Assembly (NCBI GenBank): GCA_014607495.2
Contig: CP053156.1
Span: 434,001 to 498,000 of the forward strand
Reading direction: 5' to 3'
Length of the DNA: 64,000 nt
Source of the DNA: Carposina sasakii
Lineage: Eukaryota; Arthropoda; Insecta; Lepidoptera; Carposinidae
The notes below the pieces were generated by a model that was given only the letters and a program-made list of their open reading frames with translations, was not told where the DNA came from and searched no databases. Below are positions 10,017 through 21,130 of the stretch, in pieces (positions within the stretch are counted from its first letter, which is position 1; each line of letters opens with the position of its first letter). The position numbers and the translations under genes were made by a program.

Positions 10017-11388
10017 TATATTGAATTTTCATGCACCTATTTAATTCGTAATAACGAATAAAGGATACTCCTCATAATAACTGAAAAGTAAACCTTTACA
10101 AGATTGTATCTCTGCTTAATTAACGTTCTTAATCGTTGGTATCGCGCTAACTAATACAAGTCCAGAGCTAACTGTCCGTTAATTTTCACAACAGAGACTG
10201 AAATAAAATGAGAGTCGAGAAATTAAAGAAACCTTAACAAGAGTTGGAAAACTTCCTTAGACATTATCTGAAAACGTGCGATTTGTTTTATTAAGAAACC
10301 GCCTCTTCTGGGTGATTAGCATTTGTATTTTTTAAATTGTTTTTTCGTTGAATAATGTAAAAGTGCGATATGACGGGAGTTATAAGTCTGTGAATATTTG
10401 TATTGACTAATAAGGTCATAATCAAGATATAATTGGGTACTGTTAACTGTTAAGTTATCTATATTATCTATTATCTATACCTATACTTCATGAGTTTTAG
10501 GTACATATAAAAAAGGTTGCTTCTTATAGAGTCCTATAACATATTCCAAATAACAACATGTTTTACATGTACGGTTAGCAAACAATTGACCTTACCTTAT
10601 ACGTTTGAAAAGGAGTAGCTAGGATGTACCGCAAGTGATAAACACATTGGGGTACTTTCAAGTGTGAGTGACTGTACATAGGCCCGGCAGCGGACAAAGA
10701 AGACGGATAATTAAAGCCAAGCAACCTGAAAAGAGATTTTTAATGAACGCTATTCGTTCGCCACGCAGTGAGACTTTATTATAACCATAAAAAGTAATGA
10801 TTAATGAATGAATAAAGGAAAGTATCTCGTATTTGTAGATTGTTTTACGCGCAGTTTTATGTATTTCAAGTTGTTTTATTTTAGTTGCTAATGAATAAAA
10901 TACTAACAAAGTCTAATAGCGTTTGAGGATATTTTGATTGTTACCAAGAATTTCCAGATATTATAATGATTATAACATAAGTGAATTAGTCATTTAAGGA
11001 AGAAATAGCATTAACTACAACCATTAAAGTAATTTAAAGACCAGTCAGTTATCATGTCCTTTCTAAATTAATCATTATTTGAACATTTAAATCCAGTAAT
11101 AAAAATCCCGTAATAAAGTCTTAAGTAACCCAAAATGTTCATGGGGCATAAAAGAACACTGAAAAGTATTCTGTTAATTACAATTTTTATTGCCAAAGTG
11201 AATTAATTAAACAGCTCAAGTAGCTCGAGAGTCAGAAGCGAGCCGAGTAGCAAAATTCAACTTACTTCAAATGGATATTTTCGTGTTTACAGTGCTGAAA
11301 AAATGTTATAGCATTTAAATAATGAAAACTCGAATACCTATACATATATTGCTTCTGTATAAATATAGGTATGAGTAATTCTTTTATA
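10017..11388. other. No recognisable gene or repeat
   Basis: AT-rich. The 83-codon minus frame at 10658-10909 has no recognisable motif, and I leave it unannotated. Confidence 0.45.
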
Positions 11389-11908
11389 CAGGATGTTTTT
11401 TCGTTGCCACCCTTAATGAAGGGTACATACTCTATATATTAAATAAAGTAAGTTTATTACAAAAAAAATGCTGGGAAACGATGTAAATTTTTATGATTTT
11501 TTAAAAAATACTTAATCGTGCGACATTTATACGGTTTTATTACAAAAGAGCGCCTAAAGATAGACTCGTTTTAAATATGACATTTGACAGCAAAATGTAT
11601 AGAATATACGTCAAATTTAGGCAATGTTTCGCTTAAATGATGCTTATATTCATTTGTAATAACACCGATAGTGTCCAGTGTTTGTGCTAGTTTTTTCATA
11701 GACAGGTATTAATTATTTCTTGTTGAAAAATTTTGCTATACGCGTCAATGTGCATTTATGCAGAAACACGCAGTCTATTTCCTCAATTTTGGACCCAAAT
11801 ATTTTGGAAACCAGACACTTCTCAGGTTTTCTTCCATGGAGTAAAATGATCGTGATGATGAGAAAATTTCGGAGTTTTCGGGAACGTTGACGACCAAAAA
11901 TCATTATG
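11389..11908 (-). mobile_element. MITE family A, copy 2 (reverse, with nested insertion)
   Basis: TA-flanked (11387-11388, 11909-11910). It reads as the reverse of copy 1: CAGGATGTTTTTTCGTTGCC at left, GACGACCAAAAATCATTATG at right. It is 520 bp rather than about 380 because a separate 136-bp element sits inside (11532-11667); removing that and one ATA gives 381 bp, matching the other copies. Confidence 0.8.
11532..11667. mobile_element. 136-bp TIR element nested in MITE-A
   Basis: The ends are CGGTTTTATTACAAA and the complement of CGGTGTTATTACAAA, 14 of 15 matching. ATA occurs on both sides (11529-11531, 11668-11670), while the undisrupted MITE-A copies (e.g. near 50005-50015) have a single ATA at the equivalent place (TTTATAGTGTC). 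This is therefore a clean empty-site/filled-site pair with a 3-bp duplication. There is no coding capacity. Confidence 0.75.
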
Positions 11909-11910
11909 TA

Positions 11911-12883
11911 TAAGTGTAGCAGAATTTAATTTTACTAACAGTTAAAGCTAGTCAAAGTTATATTGGGATAAATCAATGTTCTATCTATTCAGAAACTTTG
12001 ATACGTCGATACATTCGTAATCTAAATAGCTTAAAATTATTGGCCCATACCATTATTTAGGGTATGTCGCGAAACAAACTTCTATGAAAATGTGAAATGA
12101 TACCTCGGTAGGTTCGTAGCACGTGCTACGAATCAGGAGGTGCTACGGGCTACGAGGATCCGTAAACTGTTACTTAAGACTAGGAGCAAATACAACATTT
12201 GAATCATACGTTGTTTACATAATGTTACAATTTTTTATTATTTTCAGTGCCTGACTATGACTATGTTCTAGAATATTAACATATGCCATGGTTTCTATTT
12301 AATAAATATTTTCCGTATTGTGTTTTTTGGCTTGAATTTGGTACGGACTCCTAAGAGACAACGGTTCTTCAGATCTTTCATTGCATTTGTAAATTTATCG
12401 ATTATTTCATTCAAAGATATGACAATGAACATAAATTTCTAGCGTTACAAAAGACCAAGGTCAATACCGATTTGTATGATTAAGGGCATTCTATTTCGAG
12501 ACTACAATCTACCTATTATTAAAAAAAAATTAAACTTATCCTATTGAAATCTATACAATATAGTTTATGCTCATTATCCTTTAACGACAACATAGTAATT
12601 AATATCGTTTATCTCCTTAAACTGGGTCGATTGTAAATTTATCGAGTCTTGGCCCTATCATCCTATGACATAAAGGACGGAGGTGTAAATGGAGGTAAAT
12701 TCCGCAATTTATATGCGAAACAGGCCGCCTTTGAGATGCGATCATTGCCTTTGACGTTAGATACCAAAAATTCTATTAGTTCCCGTGCTATTGAGAGGTG
12801 CATAATTATATCTGTAGCGTAGCTTTCAGGTTAATATGCTGAAAATACATGCTACACGGCTGAGTTTTTAATATTTTTACAAA
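11911..12883. other. No gene; GCTACG palindrome at 12113-12132
   Basis: Mostly unique AT-rich DNA. It contains the perfect 20-bp palindrome TTCGTAGCACGTGCTACGAA at 12113-12132, followed by AGGTGCTACGGGCTACGAGG; similar CGTAGC/GCTACG clusters lie near 36495-36600 and 52729-52812. Confidence 0.5.
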
Positions 12884-13014
12884 ATACAAACTGCGGTCAC
12901 CAACCCGCCTGCCCAGCGTGGTGACTATGGGCAAATACCCCCCATGGCAGTCTTGTGGCGTGCCCTGGGGGAGGTCTACGTCCAGCAGTGGACTGCAATA
13001 GGCTGATGATGAAA
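12884..13014 (+). mobile_element. SINE-like element with RTE tail, 5'-truncated
   Basis: AAATACAAACTGCGGTCACC, AACCCGCCTGCCCAGCG, then GCAAATACCCCCCATGGCAG and the RTE-type tail GTCCAGCAGTGGACTGCAAT with a short GATGAT end. It matches the 3' half of the complete 260-bp copy at 29638-29897. Confidence 0.7.
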
Positions 13015-13678
13015 TACATACCTTAGAATAATGATTCGCTCCGGAGCGAAGACCAATCATTAATCTAAGGTACATACATTAAAAAACTGACAATAAATTA
13101 TTTGTATTAAAATTATCCACTCATATGGAATAAAAAAAAATTTTGAATTTTGAACTTTTTTGAGACTTCTATTCGATCAATAAACGGTATGGTGTTACTT
13201 TATCTCAAATCGATGCTATTTACTGTACCTACTGAAGCATGTACTCGTAGCATTCAGAAAAATATGAATATCAGCTAAAAGTGAAACAAAAGTTTTTTCA
13301 AATGCAGCGCTTGGCAGGTCTAAAAGCATTGTGTTAAATATTTACAGTTAAGCAAAGCGAACTGGATTTTCTACTACTAACTATTTTCGAAACTCTAAAG
13401 ATAACTAACAACGTTTGGCTTTCAGAATATTTAAAAAAATATAAATATTTATGAAACGGTTTACGGATATATGACGCCATATTCAAATATTGAAATTGAA
13501 ATCATATATTTCATTATTATTTATTTTTTGTCGGTGATACATTTGCTAATGCTTTTTTGAAACGTCATTAGCAATTTTATTATAGTACTTAAAATATCGT
13601 AACTTATGCCGAGGCTTTACGGCGACACATTTTCATGGTTTGAGTTTTATTCATGACAATACACTATATTATAGATTA
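13015..13678. other. No recognisable gene or repeat
   Basis: AT-rich; nothing recognised. Confidence 0.5.
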
Positions 13679-13972
13679 CTAGCTGACCCGGCAAACGTTG
13701 TTTTGCCATATAAAAGGGGTTGATCCTAGAGGGGTGAAAATTCATGGTTGTATGTATTTTTGTATGCTGTATCATAAAAAAATAAAAACAAAAAATTTTG
13801 TAAAAAAAAAAAATTGGGGTGGACCACCCTTAACATTTAGGGGGATGAAAAATAGATGTTGTCCGATTCTCCACCCTAACCGATATGCATGCTAAGATTT
13901 ACGAAAATCGATCGAGCCGTTTCGGAGGAGTTTAACTTCTAACACCGTGACACGAGAATTTTATATATTAGA
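13679..13972 (-). mobile_element. Non-autonomous Helitron, 294 bp, minus strand
   Basis: On the minus strand it starts TCTAATATATAAAATTCTCG, TGTCAC after an A and ends GCCGGGTCAGCTAG before a T. The start matches a Helitron 5' type widespread in insects, followed by CTCCGAAACGGCTCGATCGA. No open frame of the required size is present; the 65-codon frame at 13698-13895 is not meaningful. Confidence 0.8.
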
Positions 13973-14679
13973 TGTTACTTAGGCCCAACTAAAGTAAGAA
14001 ATTTAAATTTAAAGTCATGGTAACTTCTCATCCAAAATAAAATAATCAACTTTATTATGAACATAAAACACTTTTTGCAATTTGAAAAAAAAAAACCTAT
14101 TGTGTTACCTACATAAATATTTTGGTAATTTCTCGAATACAAATAGCAACAACACAAAAACACTCATTATGAATTTGAAGCAGTATATTTAGGCTATTCA
14201 ATATTTCGATTAAACGATAGAGATTTCAATTTCCTTCAGTCACGCGCGATATCGGATCTGCTGCTCGTGCGGTAATGAGGCAGGATGGCAATCCAGCTAC
14301 ACTCTGTTTCAGTTATGAAGTCCCCTGACATAGGCGCTAGTGTCTTTGCAAATTCCAACCCTGTCCCATTCATCTTATTTAGTTCTAAGAAAATTTACAA
14401 GACATCGTTTTTGATACCCGCTTAGATGGGCTTTTGGTTGCCTGTATTTACAACAATGTGATTTTAATATTATATCCCCCATGTCAAGAGATTGGCGTGT
14501 ACCTATAGATAGGTTTTTTTATGAAGTTCGTGATTCAATTTAATCTTGAGTGCGCACTTTTTATGAGATTCGTAACATACCTTGTTTTATGGATTATGTA
14601 GTTACCGACCTAGTTAATAATACATCTTCATTTTATACCGTTTAGAAACTGTATAATTTCTTCTGCGACGTACCTTGAC
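13973..14679. other. No recognisable gene or repeat
   Basis: AT-rich; the 62-codon minus frame at 13975-14163 lacks any motif. Confidence 0.45.
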
Positions 14680-15128
14680 GGTGATATTATTAGGATGATG
14701 TTGGGGCTGCCTCGTTTCTGTAGTGCGTCAGGGATGTTTGCTGAGTATCAAATTGATGGATTCCATGCAATCATACGCAAAAAAACAGCCTCCCTGATAC
14801 GCAGAGTTCGGGCCAGTCCAAACAGCATCCTGGAGACTGTTGCGGATAGGTATGACTCGCCAATGTGGCGGTGTTTCGTGCGAGGGGTGATCAGCTAGTC
14901 TGCGACTATTGTTCTCCTCTTGGATGGGAGACCTGCCGGGGCGTGTTGTGCCTGTCCGCAATAGTCTTCCTATATTGTAGCTGTGCATTATTATTTTCTT
15001 ATTTAATTAAATTTTATTTTTATTATTACTAACACCAACATGATTGTATTTTCACTAACCCCAATATGGATCTTCGGTCTGAAATAAATAATTTTTATTT
15101 TATTTTTATTTATTTATTTATTTATTAT
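14680..15128 (+). pseudogene. 3' end of a non-LTR retrotransposon (ORF2 C-terminus and 3' UTR)
   Basis: The frame 14683-14898 reads DIIRMMLGLPRFCSASGMFA, then DGFHAIIRKKTASLIRRVRA, SPNSILETVADRYDSP, ending VRGVIS-stop. I recognise this as the C-terminal tail of a lepidopteran LINE ORF2. The upstream RT is missing. The 3' UTR includes CTTGGATGGGAGACC, then GGGGCGTGTTGTGCC (14918-14952), and ends near CTGAAATAAATAATTT followed by a TTTA-rich simple repeat (15091-15128). Clade not assigned. Confidence 0.65.
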
Positions 15129-15682
15129 CTATTTCATAGTAATATTCGAAAGTTATTTCCGTCATTGTCCAGCAGTTTCTATGCAATATTGTGTATATTA
15201 GGAATTAGGTATACCTTATTATAACCACAATATGTATAATTCTGTGGACAGTACCTACGCGGTCCATATTTGAATTGAAATTATCATCACTACCGATCCT
15301 CTAATTTCAATTTACATATTATCTCTGTGGAAATCATAGCTATAATCAAAGATTGATTAAATTTTCATTCAGTTAAGCTTGAATCGAGGTTGAATTCATT
15401 CATACGGAATTGTTAAAAAAATATTCTATATCATGTTGCATTATTGCTTCACATGGCTTTGGCCGATTTTAATATCCACTCTATATTTAGTAAACCAAAA
15501 AAGTACAATCATATTAATTTATATGTCGTACCTATAGAATTGTATATTTAGGTACCACACAATACAATAGGTTCTCTAGTGGGATACTTTCATTGTATTC
15601 CACTTTAATACCCTTACTGAATCACATTAATTATTCAACCTAGAAATAAATAAAAAAACAGATTGTTCTCCATTAAAGAAAA
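15129..15682. other. No recognisable gene or repeat
   Basis: AT-rich unique sequence. Confidence 0.5.
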
Positions 15683-15757
15683 GCTATCTGTACCCATATT
15701 TTTTTTTTACACGTGTTACAAAGTGTGAAAAAAAACTTAATGGGTACATTAGATAGC
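15683..15757. repeat. 75-bp imperfect hairpin
   Basis: GCTATCTGTACCCAT and a T10 tract followed by ACAC face GTGTGAAAAAAAAC and ATGGGTACATTAGATAGC. The arms are about 33-35 bp with a few mismatches around a short loop. It could be a small foldback/MITE remnant or a source of a hairpin transcript. Confidence 0.55.
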
Positions 15758-18263
15758 CACCGCTAATAACGTTGATGTTTCCTTAACACCAGTAATTCCA
15801 TTCAGGGGGATTACCATCAACTGTTACAGAAGGATTACTCGTATTTCCATTGTAGAAATGAGATGCGGCTATACGCAATGTAGAGCAACATCTCACTTCA
15901 ATGAGACAACTATGCGTTAACAGCACATGGTAAATGGTAAATGAACCCCCCTGATACTCGTATCGGACTTAACCCTATAAAAATAATATGCTTAATTTTG
16001 ATTATTTTATATGACATTATATAACACGTACGTGTATTCAAATTTAACAGACCGAACACACGAATGTTTTTTAGGGATTTCCACGAAAATTCGGTGAAAA
16101 GTTACCTGTCAATTTTTTTAAACATAATAATTATGGGTTCGTTTTAAGGTAAATCAAATAATATATTATTCGTTTCCGCAAAAATTCTATACAATTTAAA
16201 TAAATACATATTTTGCTGTAATAAATGTTTTGGATAGTTTAAATAATATATTGCATACCTACTTAACATATTTATTTTTATTTATTATTATAGGATGAAG
16301 AATTTCATAGGTAGTATTGTATTCCTATATCATGCTTGCGTTCATGCACCACAGATTTGGTAAAAGAGTTCACGGATGGAACAAAAAGAACTCATTTTAT
16401 GCAAGATCTTTCAATCATTAAAACTATTTAAATTGACATGAGCATTCTTTCCTCGAACAGAGTAAAAATTTACGCATTTATGGACGACCAAAAACAAAGA
16501 AATAACGGAAGATTATAACTCTCAATACTTCATTACTTCATCCGTACAACACGTTAATAGCAACCCAGAGCCCATTAATATACATACATATAGTCACGCC
16601 CATTAGGTATCCTCCAAAAAGGTTGAGCAGAAGTGTACAATTAACATACCCATTATTATTACAATTAATAATATAAACTTATAATATTAAATAAATCTAT
16701 AGTCACACTGATAAACCCTAACAAGTAAAGTATGTAATAAGTTATTGTATGGTGTATTCGTTTTCTGCTATTTATAATTTAGTAGTATTTAATTAAGTAG
16801 TTGATTATACGTATGTGTATGTGGATAAATTTATTTCGACCAAATGATCAAGATAGCTACAAATTATAAGTAACTAAAGATAGGAACGGAGAACTAGGTT
16901 ATAATTTAATTATGCGATAAAGACTTACGTTGAAATTGATGGATTTATACTAGGTAGAAACACAATAATAATTAGAATTTCAAGATATCTTTTTGTTTTA
17001 CATTCTTTCTACAAAGAAGTTTTAAGGTTTTTAAGCTAAAAGTGTAAGTACTTACATTAATTGTAATTTACCTACTAAAACTTAACAGGGCCAACACTCG
17101 TACTAACTAGGTGTACTCTACTCGTATATCCGGTTGTAGCCTGGTAGCAATATTTCGGCTCCGAGCCAAAGTTTAAGATTCATGGGTATTGCATATTCTG
17201 TTTCACATCGCTTATTGATTTTCACATTAAATTAATTTCATTCATTTAAATTTTTACATTAAATTGGTTGTTGTAACATCCTAAGATTAATTTCTTGTTA
17301 ATATCTTGTATAAAACTGCTGTAAAAAGCTTTTCAGAATGAAAGAAAGTCACAAAACAACAGCTGGTGCATGTAACCTAAGTATTTAAACTTATTAAACA
17401 GTGACTGTCTCGTGTATCCGGAACATCAAGTAGATGCTCTGTTCGAGTTTCCAGCTATTACTCAGTAAAAGTACACCTGCAGTACATTAAACAAAGTACT
17501 GGAGCGCGTTCGGGAGAAATTGAATTTGAAAAATATCACGAACTGTGAGCATTTGGAACGATTCCATAGCAACGTTGCAGTATGTAGAACGACAGTTAAC
17601 ACAAGTTGCAGAGAGGTTGTTATGTGACAAAATAATGAGTTGCTACGAATTTCAGAAAGTGAAAAATGCTTTATAATAAGTAAATATTCCGCTGTAACAT
17701 ATACATATAGGTAAATATGACAATAACATCTAGGTTTAGGTATAAGTTATTTAGGTAAGACGAAGGCTGAGATGTTTCAGAGATACACAAAACCCTTTCT
17801 AATTACCTTTGTGCATATATTTTTTTCACTGACATGGGTAATGACTTTAAAAGTTATATTTGACATCGTTAGCAACATTCAAGGTGAGTTCGTCTGAAGT
17901 AATTTAGGTAAATTGCCATTAAGCTCATGAGGTGGGCTTCTATGAGTACTATTAAATTAATAAGAAAAGTTTGGGGAGGTTTTATAATTTTCGGGAAACA
18001 TAAACATTTTTTCCTGCGCAAGCAATTTAATTTTCAATGAGATGTAAAAATAATGGAATGTTCTTTGTGTTTTTGTTAAATATTATTATGGCTTTTCACT
18101 TTGATTTCCGAAATTGTTTTACGAATATGAATGTGAGGGGAAAACGTTTCTTTCTACCTTTTACTTTTGTTTTAACCTTGGGTATTAGAAATAAATGATT
18201 TAATCTGCTTTTTGTCTAAAAATACAAAGAACACAGAAACAGTTTAATGGACTTTAGATTGTA
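15758..18263. other. No gene recognised; possible family D fragment near 16577
   Basis: About 2.5 kb of AT-rich DNA without open frames of note. ATACATACATATAGTCACGC (16577-16605) resembles the start of the family D repeats at 37091 and 58100, but the match ends quickly. Confidence 0.4.
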
Positions 18264-18481
18264 CTAGTGGACACCCGCGACTCCGTCCGCGTGGACTGCA
18301 GAAAAAACCAAATGTCAGAATTATCCGGGGTAAAAACATTTTCCCAGGATAAAAAGTAGCCTATATGTTAAGTAGGACCTGTCACAATATATTCCTGAAA
18401 ACTGCATCGAAATCGGTCCAGCCGTTTCTGAGATTAGCGTGCACAAACATAGATCCGTTACAATTTTATTATATGTGTAGA
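18264..18481 (-). mobile_element. Non-autonomous Helitron, 218 bp, minus strand
   Basis: Reading the minus strand, it begins TCTACACATATAATAAAATT after an A. It then has CGTGCACGCTAATCTCAGAA... and ends ACGCGGACGGAGTCGCGGG, TGTCCACTAG before a T. It is the same family as 928-1258, shortened by an internal deletion between the 5' end and the GTGCACGCT block. Confidence 0.8.
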
Positions 18482-18613
18482 TAGATATGTATATACATAG
18501 AAGAAGGTATGGATAGAAGATAGAATAGAAGATATAGATTTCACATAATGCATATTCGTTTAAATTGACGACACTCAAAGAAATTTTGTTAATGTCTATC
18601 TAATTGAAATATA

Positions 18614-18873
18614 CAGGGTGTAACAAAAAGGGTATGTTAAGCGAAAAGCTATGTAAATAGCCCACTATAGAGAACCTATCCACAAAATTTGAGATCCGAA
18701 ATCACATGTTTATTTTTCCCGATAGTATGGAGAATTTTTAAATATCTCAGGAATTTTCATACAATCTTGAAAAATAAAAATGTGATTTCGAGTCTCAAAT
18801 TTTGGAAATAGGTTCTCTATAGTGGGCTATTTATACAGCTTTTCGCTTAACATACCCTTTCTGTTACACCCTG
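18614..18873. mobile_element. Palindromic MITE CAGGGTGTAAC, intact (260 bp)
   Basis: TA-flanked. The left arm CAGGGTGTAACAAAAAGGG, TATGTTAAGCGAAAAGCT, ATAGCCCACTATAGAGAACC is mirrored by GGTTCTCTATAGTGGGCTAT, AGCTTTTCGCTTAACATACC, TGTTACACCCTG. The arms cover almost the whole element, making it one long hairpin. Relatives: 27569-28695 (interrupted by a LINE), 313-395 (one arm) and 38198-38248 (internal piece). Confidence 0.8.
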
Positions 18874-19259
18874 TATATTTGAGTAGTACCTGTCTATTAT
18901 ATGAAAGGATTTAAGTTCCTAAGACATTTTTCGACCGCTTCACCGGTGTTTGCTAATGGGTTGTGAAAATGATTGGACTCATAAATTTGTCCAAAATGTC
19001 CCGTGATTAAACTTATTAGGGACTGTAAATAATTATATACATTAAAGTACTCTTTGGAGATAAATTGCGAAGCGTGCAGTGATTTGTGATTTTCCTCTGA
19101 TCCTATTAAATTAGGTAATACCTAAATGAAATCTCAGATAAAAAGTTGCTTGTATTTTAATATAGTTTGTCGCCATGGAAGAGATGAAGCTTATAATTTT
19201 CTTCTGGGTTTAGCCCTAGTTGCTATGTTAGAACATCAAAAATACGACATTAGTCCATA
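18874..19259. other. No recognisable gene or repeat
   Basis: Unique AT-rich sequence between two MITEs. Confidence 0.5.
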
Positions 19260-19441
19260 CAGGGTATTTTTGGTCGTTGGGTTTTAACATATTTCTGTAA
19301 AGTGTCTGGTTTCCAAAATTTTTTGAGTAAATATGCGTTTTTCTGCATACAGGGGGCCGCCTACGTCCAGCAGTGGACTTACTTTATTTCATGTATAGAA
19401 TACGTACCCTTCGTTAAAGGTGGCCACAAAAAAACACCCTG
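19260..19441 (+). mobile_element. MITE family A, copy 3: internally deleted mosaic
   Basis: Both ends are intact and TA-flanked: CAGGGTATTTTTGGTCGTTG at left, TGGCCACAAAAAAACACCCTG at right. The middle is mostly missing and replaced at 19351-19379 by GGGGGCCGCCTACGTCCAGC AGTGGACTT, a piece of RTE tail that also occurs intact 170 bp downstream. The phrase GGTTTTAACATATTTCTGTA (19281-19300) is also repeated at 19452-19471, so the locus has been rearranged. Confidence 0.7.
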
Positions 19442-19502
19442 TATATTCTTGGGTTTCAACATATTTCTGTAATTAATTTTATTATAACAGAAGTAAGTAC
19501 TA

Positions 19503-19580
19503 CAGTCTTGTGGCGTGCCCTGGGGAGGCCGCCTACGTCCAGCAGTGGACTGCAATAGGCTAATGATGATAATGATGAAG
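19503..19580 (+). mobile_element. RTE-tail SINE fragment
   Basis: CAGTCTTGTGGCGTGCCCTG, GCCTACGTCCAGCAGTGG, ACTGCAATAGG and then ATGATGATAATGATGA. This is the 3' part of the element complete at 29638-29897, and the probable donor of the piece inside the neighbouring MITE-A. Confidence 0.65.
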
Positions 19581-19586
19581 TACTTA

Positions 19587-20181
19587 GGGCTGGGCGTTTT
19601 CCAAACGTCAGATACCTAGCCTATCTGAAGAATAATTTTTTTTAAACGAAAAACCGACTTCCTCCCCTATGAACCGAAAATTGAGCTTACTAAAGTAAAA
19701 TTTTGCTAAAGGGCAAATATATATATATTACGTTAAGCCGTGTACGAAGTTTAGAAGGCATAATATTGTCAGATTTAGATGCCAGCAAATTTTAAATCGG
19801 ACACATGACGAAAGGGTACTGAGAGAAATGACTAGGCTCCGAAATTTTACGTCTGACAATATAAGCAACATTATAATTATACTCCTTCTTCCTGCCCTGT
19901 TCCCAATCATTTGGGGTCGGTGCAATATGTACTCTTCTTTCATTCATCACTATTATCCGTCATCTCGTTACTCTCACTCATGACTACTTCTTCCTCTATA
20001 ACCATCTTACTTCGGACATGGCTTAACGCAACATATAATTACACGACTTAACATAATTATCTTCTCAAAAAAAAAAATCCTCACCCGAGTGGGATTAATA
20101 AAGTTTATGTTGTGTCTACAGAAAGACACCATATACTTTATTCTTCTGTTAGGTTTATCTGACGTTTGGAAAAATCGGCCC
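19587..20181. mobile_element. MITE family B, copy 2, split by about 470 bp of other repeats
   Basis: TTA on both sides (19584-19586, 20182-20184). The left end is GGGCTGGGCGTTTTCCAAAC, GTCAGATACCTAGCCTATCT; the right end is GGTTTATCTGACGTTTGGAA, AAATCGGCCC. In the 160-bp copy at 3745 these parts are adjacent. The intervening 19640-20097 holds an ACCGACTTCCTCCCC scrap, an inverted-repeat unit (ATATTGTCAGA, 19763-19773 against 19852-19862) and repeat F reversed. Confidence 0.6.
19868..20062 (-). repeat. Interspersed repeat F, copy 2 (reverse)
   Basis: ATAATTATACTCCTTCTTCC, GGTCGGTGCAATATGTACTC, CCTCTATAACCATCTTACTT and CAACATATAATTACACGACT are the reverse complement of the 8487-8675 repeat. 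Here no LINE coding sequence adjoins it. Confidence 0.6.
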
Positions 20182-20184
20182 TTA

Positions 20185-20743
20185 GTTTAACAAAAACAAA
20201 GTACAAAAACAAGGCACGCTTTCAAAATCGATTAACCATATAATCACGAAAATATCGGCAAATAAAGTGCCTGCAGCCTGACCAGGCATTATCGAATAGG
20301 CGTTTCAGTCCTGATTTCATCGAAAGATACTTACCCGAATGAAAACCTCATCCCGGTAAACTGTTATTCCGGAAACTCATTACCGTCTAAACCGACCGCT
20401 AAATCTTATAATCTCCTCCTTGAAAATTGAAAATCTTGAATAATTCAATATGAAAATTATGACTGGAATTAACACTTCGCGAGGTAGTTTCAATCATAGG
20501 GATTATCGGAAATATTAGAAAGGTTCTAGCCGGGAAGGTTTGTTATGTTAAAATAGATGATTACTAATTGAATAACACTTTATTAAGAACTTTATTAGAT
20601 GAAAAATTAGGTACTGCTTCCTATAAATATCTCCTCACATACTAATAAGTTATAATTTTCCGGAAATCAGATTTATGTTACGTGGAAACATGAAATATCA
20701 CTAAAATATTTATGTACATATACATAAAAGGTCGATACTCGAA
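20185..20743. other. No recognisable gene or repeat
   Basis: Unique sequence, AT-rich; nothing supported. Confidence 0.5.
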
Positions 20744-21130
20744 GTTATTGACGAGTATGTTTACCTAGGACAGAAGGCCAAACTAGATAGGTCCAACTTT
20801 GAGAAGGAGGTAAATCGGCGAATCCAACGCGGCTGGGCAGCGTTCGGGAAACTACGAAGCGTATTTGTGTCCAAGATACCTCAGACCTTAAGGACGAAGG
20901 TATTAACCAGTGCATGCTACCGATGATGACCTACGGTGCCGAGATGTGATCTCTAACTGTGTGCCTCATAAAGAAGCTCAGGATTGCACAGCGAGCAATG
21001 GAGAGAGCTATGCTCGGGATCTCTGCGTAATCGAATCAGAAATGAGGGAGATCCGACCGGTCGGAATTGAGGTTGTTGGGGAAGGTCTATGTTCAGCAAT
21101 GGACTGAGAATGATGAATGATGAAAATGAT
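20744..21130 (+). pseudogene. RTE-clade LINE, C-terminal RT fragment
   Basis: From 20744 the frame reads VIDEYVYLGQKAKLDRSNFE, KEVNRRIQRGWAAFGKLR, KIPQTLRTKVLTSACYR-stop. A frame change follows, then MTYGAEM-stop-SLTVCLIKKLRIA and QRAMERAMLGIS. This is the C-terminal part of RTE-type reverse transcriptases. An internal deletion then joins it to LRLLGKVYVQQWTENDE-stop and a GATGAATGATGAAAATGATG tail. At least two stops, one frame change and one deletion make it a pseudogene. Confidence 0.8.

Noticed and set aside
15091..15128. TTTA-rich tract as a regulatory element
   Set aside because: It is most simply the simple-repeat 3' end of the LINE fragment before it.
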